From Bacteroidales bacterium (GTDB taxonomy: Bacteria > Bacteroidota > Bacteroidia > Bacteroidales > VadinHA17), in contig JAJFVL010000018.1 in assembly GCA_021371855.1 (NCBI GenBank), forward strand, positions 1 to 64,000: a DNA stretch of 64,000 nucleotides. Reading direction: 5' to 3'. Below are positions 27,603 to 35,483 of the stretch, one piece after another. The position numbers and the translations under genes are program-made. Each line of letters starts with the position of its first letter. The stretch's first letter is position 1. Below the pieces are notes generated by a model. The model searched no databases, was not told the DNA's origin, and was given only the letters and a program-made list of their open reading frames with translations.

Positions 27603-29369
27603 ATGAAAACTGTAATACGGAGTTTAACCTTTGCTCTGACCATATTTATATTTTATCAGGCGGCAGCCCAGTTGCCCCCGGTCTTTCAGAACTATCCAAC
27701 TACAAAAATTCGTGCTTCAGAGTTGACTACTAAATATTTAACACCTGAGCGGATTGTGTGGGTTTCTGATAACAGCGGCAACCAGATACAGAATATTGAA
27801 AGTATACTTAATCCGGGTACCGGACAGGCTGATTTAAATAAAGGAAAGTATCTGAACCTGATCAGTTCGGAAAAATCCTGTCCCGGGATCATCCTTGATT
27901 TTGGCAGAGAGATCCATGGAGGATTGGAAGTTATTACCACCATCAGTAATCAGAAACCAGTCGGACGGATCCGTATCCGCTTTGGCGAGTCGGTCAGTGA
28001 AACAATGAGTGATATCGGAGCAGAAGGAGGCGCCACTAACGACCATGCCATGCGTGACTTTATTGTTTCATTACCCTGGCTGGGTCGTCTGGAAGTGGGC
28101 AATTCAGGTTTCCGGTTTGTGCGGATCGACCTGGTTGATCCTGATACAAAAATTGAAATCAAAGAGATCAATGCTGTTTTCGTTTTCCGTGATCTTCCTT
28201 ATACAGGCTCATTTCAGTGTAACGATGAGTTACTCAATCAGATATGGATGACCGGCGCTTATACGGTTCATCTGAATATGCAGGATTATTTATGGGACGG
28301 CATTAAACGCGATCGTCTTGTATGGATTGGCGATATGTATCCTGAAGTGATGACAATAAATTCAGTATTCGGATACAACAAGGTAGTCCCCAAAAGTCTT
28401 GATCTGGCACGAGATATTACACCGCTTCCCGGCTGGATGAACGGGATAAGCTCATACTCAATGTGGTGGGTTTTGATACATCGTAACTGGTATTACTATC
28501 AGGGCGATCTGGAATACCTGAAACAGCAGAAAGATTATCTGGTAAGTTTATTAAATCTTCTGGCAACCAAAATTGATCCATCAGGGAAAGAGACTCTTGA
28601 CGGGCGTTTTCTCGATCACCCTTCAACTGAAAATCCGGATGCTGTTCATGCCGGTTTGCAATCGCTGATGATCATGACATTTCAGGCAGGTTATGACTTA
28701 TGTAAGGTACTGGATGATCAGAAGACTTCCGAAATATGCCGCATTTCTATTGAGAAGCTTAAAAAACATATCCCGGGCATGGCTGGTTCAAAACAGGCAG
28801 CCGCTTTGCTTGCATTATCAGGATTGATAACACCTGAGAAAGCCAATTCAGAAATGCTTGCAAGAGACGGAGTTCATAAAATGTCGACCTTTTATGGTTA
28901 TTATATGTTGAATGCAAGAGCACTGGCCGGTGATTTCCAGGGAGCTCTGGACAATATCAGGGAGTATTGGGGTGGTATGATCAAATTAGGCGCAACTACT
29001 TTCTGGGAAGATTTTGATATCGACTGGATGAGGAACGCCGCAAGAATAGATGAGATTGCCCCGGAAGGTAAAATTGATGTTCATGGCACCTATGGTAAAT
29101 ATTGTTATATAGGGTACCGTCATAGTTATTGTCATGGATGGGCATCGGGCCCCACATCATGGCTGACACAGTATGTTCTGGGTGTAAATGTGATTGAGCC
29201 GGGGTGCAAAAAATTAAAGATCGAGCCTCATCTTGGCGATCTCAAATGGGTTAAAGGCAGTTTTCCTACTCCTTTTGGCAAGTTGGAGATTGAACACAGA
29301 AGAATGCCAGACGGAACAGTTAAAACTTCATTTAAGGCTCCCAAAGAGGTAAGTGTAACTCTGAAATGA
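27603..29369 (+). CDS. Alpha-L-rhamnosidase-like glycoside hydrolase (GH78-like, compact form)
   Basis: This 588-residue protein has a Sec signal peptide (MKTVIRSLTFALTIFIFYQAAAQ). A beta-sandwich (residues ~75-200, including ILDFGREIHGG and GFRFVRIDLV) precedes the (alpha/alpha)6 barrel. The catalytic loop is DGIKRDRLVWIGD (Asp232-Asp244), a variant of the GH78 DCPxRDERxGWxGD block with Asp237 where most members have Glu. The C-terminus shows GWASGPTSWLTQYVLGV and a closing beta domain, both usual for GH78. Expected role: removal of rhamnose or a similar deoxysugar in the periplasm. Its stop codon overlaps the start of the next gene (ATGA). Confidence 0.8.
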   Translation: MKTVIRSLTFALTIFIFYQAAAQLPPVFQNYPTTKIRASELTTKYLTPERIVWVSDNSGNQIQNIESILNPGTGQADLNKGKYLNLISSEKSCPGIILDFGREIHGGLEVITTISNQKPVGRIRIRFGESVSETMSDIGAEGGATNDHAMRDFIVSLPWLGRLEVGNSGFRFVRIDLVDPDTKIEIKEINAVFVFRDLPYTGSFQCNDELLNQIWMTGAYTVHLNMQDYLWDGIKRDRLVWIGDMYPEVMTINSVFGYNKVVPKSLDLARDITPLPGWMNGISSYSMWWVLIHRNWYYYQGDLEYLKQQKDYLVSLLNLLATKIDPSGKETLDGRFLDHPSTENPDAVHAGLQSLMIMTFQAGYDLCKVLDDQKTSEICRISIEKLKKHIPGMAGSKQAAALLALSGLITPEKANSEMLARDGVHKMSTFYGYYMLNARALAGDFQGALDNIREYWGGMIKLGATTFWEDFDIDWMRNAARIDEIAPEGKIDVHGTYGKYCYIGYRHSYCHGWASGPTSWLTQYVLGVNVIEPGCKKLKIEPHLGDLKWVKGSFPTPFGKLEIEHRRMPDGTVKTSFKAPKEVSVTLK

Positions 29370-29752
29370 CAACCTTTCCATTCAACGACAAGGATGATTG
29401 TAAATTAAATGTTATTGTAGAATTTGATGAAAAAGCGTTAACAATTTCATTCGGCCATAAAGCATATAATAGTGAATGGCAATTATTCCTTACAATGGGA
29501 CATGAATATGTTCATGTAGCACAATTCTTTGAATTAGGTTCCAATGCATATAATAGTAGTTTAACTGATTATGGAGCTTATCTTTGGGAAGCTAAGATAA
29601 TAGAAAAAACTCATCCGGGTGCGACATCTAATGGTGAAGCTGTAGCACTTACATATTTGCACAGGTATCAATCATTTTTTAATAGGCAATATGACACTAT
29701 ATGCAGTATTCTAAATGGGGTTTACTTTAATTTAAAATTCAGTTGGCTATGA
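29366..29752 (+). CDS. Small zincin-like metallopeptidase protein, unknown role
   Basis: This is a 128-residue protein without a signal peptide. GHEYVHVAQF (His46, Glu47, His50) is an HExxH zinc motif, and Glu75 in YLWEAKI is a plausible third ligand, giving a minimal gluzincin layout. The size and the HEYVH…E spacing recall metallopeptidase domains at the ends of Rhs-type polymorphic toxins, but no Rhs core is present. The start ATG overlaps the GH78 stop (ATGA at 29366-29369), and the stop overlaps the next start in the same way. The DNA is clearly more AT-rich than the flanking hydrolase genes, suggesting a foreign origin. Function is not known. Confidence 0.55.
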   Translation: MTTFPFNDKDDCKLNVIVEFDEKALTISFGHKAYNSEWQLFLTMGHEYVHVAQFFELGSNAYNSSLTDYGAYLWEAKIIEKTHPGATSNGEAVALTYLHRYQSFFNRQYDTICSILNGVYFNLKFSWL

Positions 29753-30495
29753 AATCATTAAGTTATTTTTTACTTGTTTTATTGTCTTTGATTCAATGTT
29801 GTCAAAGGGATAAACAAATCAATGCATCTATTAAATTATGCGTTGAAGAAACTAGGATTGATACAATTCATTATGTATGTATAGAAATTCGAAATAACTC
29901 TGACCATAATCTATTTCTTAATAACTTTAATTACATAAATTATTTAAAGATTTATGATAAAAATGGGAACGATTTCCTAAGGGATTTTTTAATAGAGAAA
30001 CATGAAAAATTGGTGGAAGATTTGGCAAAAAAATATGGAAATAAAATTCCTTTACTTTTTGAAAAAGATACATATGATAACATTATTATAAGAAATAATA
30101 TTCAGCCTTTGATTGATATTGCAATAAAAAAGGATTTTGAAAGAGTAATAAAACTAAATAGGAATTTGAATTTTGATACTGTTTTTATAAAAGCTATAAA
30201 TCGTTCATTATATAATAAATATAAGGATGCAATATTTATTAAATCTAATGAGATCTTTAAAGAAAAGATAGATATTAGTGTCCTTGTTAAACCAAATAGA
30301 AGATTCACAATCTACGTAGATTATCCACAAGAAAGGATTCCTCGTATTGCTAGAGGTTTTTTATATATTGATAATATTCTGGACGGAAGAAAAGGCAAAG
30401 TATTTTTAAAATATCCAAGTAAAAATATTGATGAAATAGATGGGTATATATCTCTTAAAGGAAAACTAAAATCTAACAAATTAGAAATTAAATAG
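29749..30495 (+). CDS. Hypothetical lipoprotein
   Basis: I take the ATG at 29749 as the start; a TTG at 29743 would add only two residues. The N-terminus MKSLSYFLLVLLSLIQCC is a lipoprotein signal with Cys17/18 as the likely anchor. The rest (248 residues) is rich in Ile, Lys and Asn, with predicted beta strands and a helical middle, and no family I recognise. The start overlaps the zincin stop (ATGA), so the two are probably translated together. If the zincin is toxin-like, this protein could be its periplasmic partner or immunity factor. That is speculation. A terminator hairpin follows at 30623. Confidence 0.6.
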   Translation: MKSLSYFLLVLLSLIQCCQRDKQINASIKLCVEETRIDTIHYVCIEIRNNSDHNLFLNNFNYINYLKIYDKNGNDFLRDFLIEKHEKLVEDLAKKYGNKIPLLFEKDTYDNIIIRNNIQPLIDIAIKKDFERVIKLNRNLNFDTVFIKAINRSLYNKYKDAIFIKSNEIFKEKIDISVLVKPNRRFTIYVDYPQERIPRIARGFLYIDNILDGRKGKVFLKYPSKNIDEIDGYISLKGKLKSNKLEIK

Positions 30496-30622
30496 TTTTA
30501 TACACAGGAAGTAAAATGCTCTACATATTTTCAGGTTGTTACACATTATCTGATTCTATATTCCTAAGGCAAATTTGGAAAAATATGTTACAATGTTGCA
30601 ACAAGCAAAGTAAGATAAACAG

Positions 30623-30642
30623 AACCCCGGGCGACCGGGGTT
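30623..30642. terminator. Bidirectional intrinsic terminator
   Basis: AACCCCGG (30623-30630) and CCGGGGTT (30635-30642) form a GC-rich perfect stem with a GCGA loop, followed by TTTTG on the plus strand and a T-rich stretch on the minus strand. It lies between two converging genes, the lipoprotein (ends 30495) and the MazF-type gene (ends 30649). Confidence 0.85.
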
Positions 30643-30648
30643 TTGTAA

Positions 30649-30978
30649 TTACGAGAGAATACTGATAACTTTTTGTATAACAGCATTAATGGCAGTTTCA
30701 TTAAGTGAGGCTGCTTTTTTAATGATAATATTTTTATCAGCTGTAAAAATGCGGTTTGGCCTTATGTTGCTTGGAGCAGTAAGCTTACCGGATTTGAAAT
30801 CACTTTCTTTTACCTGAATGGCATACTTGTCTCTTGTCTGTTGGCTAGTAATCTGACAAAGGATGATGTCATCACCTTGAAGATCGGCAATTACAAGGGC
30901 TGGCCTCTTTTTGCTTCCAGAAAGGTCTGAAAACGGGAACGGGATAACAACGATATCACCTTTTATAAATCTTTCCAT
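30649..30978 (-). CDS. MazF/PemK family toxin (endoribonuclease)
   Basis: This 109-residue protein starts at the ATG at 30978 (MERFIKGD); an upstream ATG at 31005 gives an unlikely MAITRRRQC extension. KGDIVVIPFPFSDLSGSKKRPALVI is the hallmark N-terminal block of MazF/PemK toxins, which cut mRNA, and SNIRPNRIFTADK matches the later conserved block. It overlaps the upstream antitoxin gene by 16 bases, the usual antitoxin-first arrangement. It sits exactly at the border between the two polysaccharide regions and ends against the bidirectional terminator. Confidence 0.88.
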   Translation of the reverse strand: MERFIKGDIVVIPFPFSDLSGSKKRPALVIADLQGDDIILCQITSQQTRDKYAIQVKESDFKSGKLTAPSNIRPNRIFTADKNIIIKKAASLNETAINAVIQKVISILS

Positions 30979-31181
30979 GCATTGTCTTCTTCGGGTGATA
31001 GCCAATCTTTGGCGAGGGCCTTTTCACTGGCAAAATGGGTAAATAAAGTATCGTCATCAGGCTTACTGAAACTTTCCTTTATCAGGGAAGCCAGAAGCTT
31101 TTGTTTTTCGATAACCGGTAATTGCCTTACCAGTTGAAAAAGCTGATTGTATGTTATAGGAATATTTATTTTTGCTTCCAT
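30963..31181 (-). CDS. Putative antitoxin partner of the MazF-type toxin
   Basis: The likely start is the ATG at 31181 (MEAKINIPITYNQLFQLV), giving 72 residues. The longer frame to 31229 adds an unconvincing N-terminus. The protein is small and charged, with a helical pattern (QLPVIEKQKLLASLI) and an acidic tail (DWLSPEEDNAWKDL) suited to neutralising a basic toxin. Bacteroidota often pair this type of protein with PemK-like toxins. It overlaps the toxin start by 16 bases, which fits translational coupling. The assignment rests mainly on size and position. Confidence 0.7.
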   Translation of the reverse strand: MEAKINIPITYNQLFQLVRQLPVIEKQKLLASLIKESFSKPDDDTLFTHFASEKALAKDWLSPEEDNAWKDL

Positions 31182-31349
31182 TTTTAACTGAATAAAGGTG
31201 TCATTACAAAAATAACCATTAATTTTCAAATAGTGATTACTTTTATAGCACAGATCAGGGTAATCGGATATTTAAACAAAAAAGGAAGTGGCTAATGGGC
31301 TATCTGAATCATTGTAGAGTAGAGGACATCTAGGTCTATCAAGAATTGA

Positions 31350-32261
31350 TTAATATTCTTCATCGAAAACTCTGACATAATCCACAACAAAATAATCAGG
31401 GAGAATGGCATTCTTAAGCAATGGAGAAGGGCCGCCGCTACGATAACCCATGCATTCTGTAGATACCAGGATGAACTGTTCACGATGCGAAACGGGACCT
31501 GACACCCTCCATGTTTCTTTCCCATCGACATAAAATACATAACCGGTCGGGCTCCAGTGAAGACCAAACGTATGGTAGCCATCATCAGTAGGCTGAACTT
31601 TCACATCTCCTGATCCTGCACTCTTATGATCTTTGCCATATCCGTTCCAGTGTATATTATGACTGATAATGCCATCGCGGGTAAAGTTCTCCATAATGTC
31701 AAGTTCCACACCTGAATCCAATGGATCAGGAGTTGATCCGATAGTGGGAGACTGAAGCCAGAAAGCTGACCACCAACCCGGTTGAGTCTGTAATTTACAC
31801 CTGATCTCATAATAGCCATATTTATGCAGAAATCTGGGAGCTTCCATCTTACCTATCGGCCATGATAACTTCGAACCACTGTACTGTTCACCAGGGCGGT
31901 CCATGAAGTTACTACCTGTCTGAAGATGAGAAGAATAATAATCACCATCCTTTTCATAAAGCTTCAGCAACAGATTTCCTTTCCCGTCAAGCTGAGCAGC
32001 GTCATCAGTCCATGTTTTAAGTCTGGAATGCATTATATACAACCTATAGTCCCATTTGTTTGTATCTAACTGATTGCTATCAAATTCATCGTTCCATACC
32101 AGCTTCCATCTGAAACCGGCAGGCAGCTGACTTTCCACCCCGGAGGGCGTTTTTGAATTTACTATACCAATGTCTTTAACCTTTTGAGAGAATGCATTTG
32201 TAACTAACAGGCATAAAATCGCAGTAATACAAAATTTAATTTTAAACGTAATAGTTTTCAT
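31350..32261 (-). CDS. GH16 family endo-glycanase, copy 1
   Basis: This 303-residue protein has a Sec signal peptide (ending TNAFSQ). WNDEFDSNQLDTNKW opens the beta-jelly-roll, and the catalytic motif ELDIME spans residues 186-191, with Glu186 as nucleophile and Glu191 as acid/base by family analogy. HWSPTGYVFYVDGKETWR and the C-terminal VDYVRVFDEEY are also typical. GH16 enzymes cut beta-1,3 or beta-1,4 links in glucans and galactans. The ExDxxE form fits laminarinase and galactanase-type subfamilies. A second GH16 (36946) is a clear paralogue and a third copy remains only as a fragment (62965). It is 83 bases downstream of the DUF4832 gene. Confidence 0.92.
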   Translation of the reverse strand: MKTITFKIKFCITAILCLLVTNAFSQKVKDIGIVNSKTPSGVESQLPAGFRWKLVWNDEFDSNQLDTNKWDYRLYIMHSRLKTWTDDAAQLDGKGNLLLKLYEKDGDYYSSHLQTGSNFMDRPGEQYSGSKLSWPIGKMEAPRFLHKYGYYEIRCKLQTQPGWWSAFWLQSPTIGSTPDPLDSGVELDIMENFTRDGIISHNIHWNGYGKDHKSAGSGDVKVQPTDDGYHTFGLHWSPTGYVFYVDGKETWRVSGPVSHREQFILVSTECMGYRSGGPSPLLKNAILPDYFVVDYVRVFDEEY

Positions 32262-32344
32262 GATTATCCATTTAATGTTAATTTTTCAGGTCAGATATCC
32301 ATAGATTATATACCTTGAGAAGTCAAAGCATAGCTTGTTTTCAA

Positions 32345-33997
32345 TTATCTTTCAATATAGCTATTCCCTAATTCAACTCCGGGAACTGAAGGCTCTTTTA
32401 CAGTGATTGTACCTATTTTATACCTGCGCTGCCCGTCATCCCCTGAAAGAGGGAGAGAGATAACCGGTGTTCCGTCCTTCTGTCCTACAGATACAAATAT
32501 ATCATAGGTCCCGGGTTTTGTGGCAGGAGTAACGGGGCCTGCCGCGAAATCACTTCCCGGACGTTGCTCCATTTTCAATGTAAAATCATTGAAAAACTTA
32601 CGAGGTGTCAAAAATCCAATGTTAAAAGTGCTTATCTGCTTTTTCTGAGGTATAGCACCAGGTTTTCCTGTCTCAAGTATTTTCATGTCAAATCTGTCAT
32701 CAACAAGAACTGAAACAATACCTGCTTTCTTATCCTTAACCGTCAACGCAGGGAAACCACCTTTATAGCAAGGTGCCACACCGGCATTTGCCCATGTCCA
32801 TTCAACATTGAAACGCTCTCCTATTTCCACAGCTTCAGGATATTTTATCTCGTGTAATTGCAGACGATAACCCAGGCGTAGGTTAATCTTTTCGATAAAC
32901 TCTTTATTCTCATTGTAAAACTCCTGTGGCCACCAATGGATTGAAAGGTAGCTACAATGATATGCTTCAACAGATTTAATAAGAAGGTTGCCATCCCATG
33001 CACCACGCACCTTGGAAAGTCCGTAATGCTCGTGCTCAACTATTACCGGCATTGCCGGCCAGAACCTTCCGGCTAATTCCTCATGATACCAGGAGTTTGG
33101 CGGTTTATTTACAAGAATGCTGTCGTCACGTAATGTAACTCCCTTTGAATAAGCGTATCCTGTTAAAGGAAAATTTGAACCCGGAGCGCTTGATCCCACT
33201 ACGTCATCACTAATGCATAATTGTGTCTTTTTGAAATACTGCGTGTAGAGATCGATCTGTTTTTTCACCGCGATTTCAGTAACTTCCGGTGAAAGCTTAC
33301 TACTGAATCCAGTATGCCCTTCACCCCACAAACCAAATGTTCCAATATCGATAAAAGCAACATTAGGATTCTCATCGTAACGGGCCGCGAGGGCTTTAAT
33401 AAGTTTCTCCAAATGATCCAGATACATCGGGTCAAGATAGTCCGGTTCCCAAAGCTGACCTTCAGGATCAGGCCCCTTGCCCTTTGTGAACCATACACCT
33501 TTTGCACCCTTTTCCATGAGCCATTTTGGTGTTGCCCATGGTATCCAGTGCTCACAACAGTTAATGCGAATAGCCAGTTTTTTGCCTTTGGCAATGAACC
33601 TCTGTGCAGGGGTATCAAGTACTGTCCAGTTGTAAAAGCCCTCTTCCGGTTCAACAAATGCCCATGGAATACGCATATAAATAACCGAGCAACCGGGATA
33701 CCAGTCAAGTGAATCTGATGGTTCTAATTTTGATCCATAGTTTCCAGTCCGTCCGGAATAAAAGTGTGTCACCCACCCCATTCCGGGATTGATCAATGCT
33801 TCTCCGGTATCCTTTGGACGAAATGACTTAATTCCTGAAGAAGTAAAACCTGGCATATCATTCTCTAAATCAATGGTTGGTGGCGGATTGTCCTTTGAAG
33901 GCACCACCTGAAAGGGAATAGTTGCAGCTATCGCCGATCCTCCAAGAATCTGAACTGCCTTACGTCTGGACATACGATGAGATATCTTGTCTTTCAT
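32345..33997 (-). CDS. DUF4832-type barrel protein with twin-arginine signal, copy 1
   Basis: This 550-residue protein has MSRRKAVQILGGSAIAA, a Tat signal, at the N-terminus. Residues ~60-390 form a beta-galactosidase-like (clan GH-A-like) TIM barrel with GMGWVTHFYSGRTGNYG, IYMRIPWAFVEPEEG, DIGTFGLWGEGH (Glu226) and VIVEHEHYG (Glu321). The last ~150 residues are the beta-sandwich DUF4832 domain. Glu226 and Glu321 are conserved in the paralogue at 59636 and are the best acid/base and nucleophile candidates; Glu323 is Gly there. Hydrolase activity is inferred. It lies 14 bases downstream of the GH39-like gene, in one operon. Confidence 0.75.
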   Translation of the reverse strand: MKDKISHRMSRRKAVQILGGSAIAATIPFQVVPSKDNPPPTIDLENDMPGFTSSGIKSFRPKDTGEALINPGMGWVTHFYSGRTGNYGSKLEPSDSLDWYPGCSVIYMRIPWAFVEPEEGFYNWTVLDTPAQRFIAKGKKLAIRINCCEHWIPWATPKWLMEKGAKGVWFTKGKGPDPEGQLWEPDYLDPMYLDHLEKLIKALAARYDENPNVAFIDIGTFGLWGEGHTGFSSKLSPEVTEIAVKKQIDLYTQYFKKTQLCISDDVVGSSAPGSNFPLTGYAYSKGVTLRDDSILVNKPPNSWYHEELAGRFWPAMPVIVEHEHYGLSKVRGAWDGNLLIKSVEAYHCSYLSIHWWPQEFYNENKEFIEKINLRLGYRLQLHEIKYPEAVEIGERFNVEWTWANAGVAPCYKGGFPALTVKDKKAGIVSVLVDDRFDMKILETGKPGAIPQKKQISTFNIGFLTPRKFFNDFTLKMEQRPGSDFAAGPVTPATKPGTYDIFVSVGQKDGTPVISLPLSGDDGQRRYKIGTITVKEPSVPGVELGNSYIER

Positions 33998-34011
33998 AGT
34001 CTGATCCCTTC

Positions 34012-35448
34012 TTATTTATTCTCCGGTTTCAGACTTACCTGTGAACGTTCTGCAATCATAACCGGGCTATCCCATACCGGTAAACTCTTTAATGTAGTAT
34101 TGTTTCCGGAATTCAATAAATCAGATTTATCAAGTTCATATACTTTGCCGGTAATCATTTCTACATAGACCGGATCTTTAAAGTTGATACCTTTAATTGT
34201 CAGATTAACCAAATCCCATTTTAAATCATCGGTGGGTACCTGATCTTTATACCAGATGAGGACAACAGGATTTTCTTCCTTTTTAAATCCGGCAACTGTA
34301 ATCTTTCTGGAAGAATTTGACTCAAATTCCAATTCTCCTACAGGTTTTACTGTGTCGTCAAAAAAGCTGACCATGTGCTGAACACCGTAGAATGATGGTC
34401 TCTTGTAAATGACCTCGTTCAGAAGGTTTGCACGAAGCAAACCAAAAGATTGCAACATATTTGTATATCGCAGGTCTATAAGGGTGAAAACCGAAGAAGG
34501 AATATCGCGAACCCTGTCTCCTGCCATACGCCGTAAATCCCATTTTGCCTGGCTGTATTCAGTCCATGGGTAATAAGCGAGTGCATGTGTCCATTCTAAT
34601 TGTGAAGGACAGCCGGTCTCACCCTGGCATATTTTATAGTCAGGATTATAAGATTTAAGAAGCGTTATAAATTTGTCAAGAACAGGGTAACAATCATCAG
34701 GATTTTTAATATAGGGATGATATGCCCAATAGTCAACCAGTTTTAATTTATTTGCGGACTTAAGCGCATCCAGTAACAATTTGACACTTGGGTTTTCCGG
34801 ATTCCAGAGTATCTCGCCCAGGATAACAGCGTTTGGTTGGATCTTCTTAATAAGTTCAGCAGTTCTGATTAATAATGGTGCATAATCTTTCTCCTGACCA
34901 TAAGGTTCATTCCAGACCTCCCATTCATTTACCACATCTTTATACCGGTTTATTGTCAGCTCTACATATTTCAACCATGCTGCCATTGCTTCTTCGTTAT
35001 GAGCCAATGCTGCCACTCCGGCTCCAAGATTTACATCTGAACCATAAACAGGGTTTCCATAACACAGACAAATCCAGGGTTTAACAGACTGTTCATTAAG
35101 ACCATATACACAACTGTCAAGCCACTCAAAACTATATACTCCTTTTTGCTTTTCACATTTTGCCCAGCCGCTCTGTAATCTTCCGTATTTAACGCCAAGC
35201 TCGCCAACGTAATCCTTATAAAGGCTGAACTTTGCATAATCACGATCGAGAGTTTCACAACCAACTGACCATGAGGATGATTTAATATCTTTTGAGTGTC
35301 TGACGGCCAGCAATCCTATCTGTTTTAATTCAGGTCCTGCTGACTGAAATTTCTCCCAGGTAATACTGCGGTACTTTCTTGTTTGTCCGGATACAAAAAC
35401 CGGGCAAATAAATAAACTTAACAAAAAAACAATAGCAATTTTTTTCAT
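34012..35448 (-). CDS. GH39-like (clan GH-A) glycoside hydrolase, tandem copy A
   Basis: This 478-residue protein has a Sec signal peptide (ending PVFVSGQ). The barrel shows EWEVWNEPYG, with Glu181 as acid/base, and ICQGETGCPS, with Glu277 as nucleophile; together these are the clan GH-A pair. AYHPYIKNP lies between them as expected. A beta-sandwich follows (residues ~380-478, VWDSPVMIAERSQ). The neighbour at 35484 is its tandem duplicate, with long identical blocks such as SSSWSVGCETLDRDYA. The closest named relatives are GH39 and GH5-like enzymes; the exact family is uncertain. It is in an operon with DUF4832 and GH16 genes and presumably trims oligosaccharides in the periplasm. Confidence 0.75.
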   Translation of the reverse strand: MKKIAIVFLLSLFICPVFVSGQTRKYRSITWEKFQSAGPELKQIGLLAVRHSKDIKSSSWSVGCETLDRDYAKFSLYKDYVGELGVKYGRLQSGWAKCEKQKGVYSFEWLDSCVYGLNEQSVKPWICLCYGNPVYGSDVNLGAGVAALAHNEEAMAAWLKYVELTINRYKDVVNEWEVWNEPYGQEKDYAPLLIRTAELIKKIQPNAVILGEILWNPENPSVKLLLDALKSANKLKLVDYWAYHPYIKNPDDCYPVLDKFITLLKSYNPDYKICQGETGCPSQLEWTHALAYYPWTEYSQAKWDLRRMAGDRVRDIPSSVFTLIDLRYTNMLQSFGLLRANLLNEVIYKRPSFYGVQHMVSFFDDTVKPVGELEFESNSSRKITVAGFKKEENPVVLIWYKDQVPTDDLKWDLVNLTIKGINFKDPVYVEMITGKVYELDKSDLLNSGNNTTLKSLPVWDSPVMIAERSQVSLKPENK

Positions 35449-35483
35449 TGTAATGAGGTTTAAGTTATTAGTTGTCTGTGAGT

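Noticed and set aside
29743..29748. TTG start of the lipoprotein gene
   Set aside because: The ATG two codons later gives a standard lipoprotein signal and an ATGA overlap with the preceding stop.
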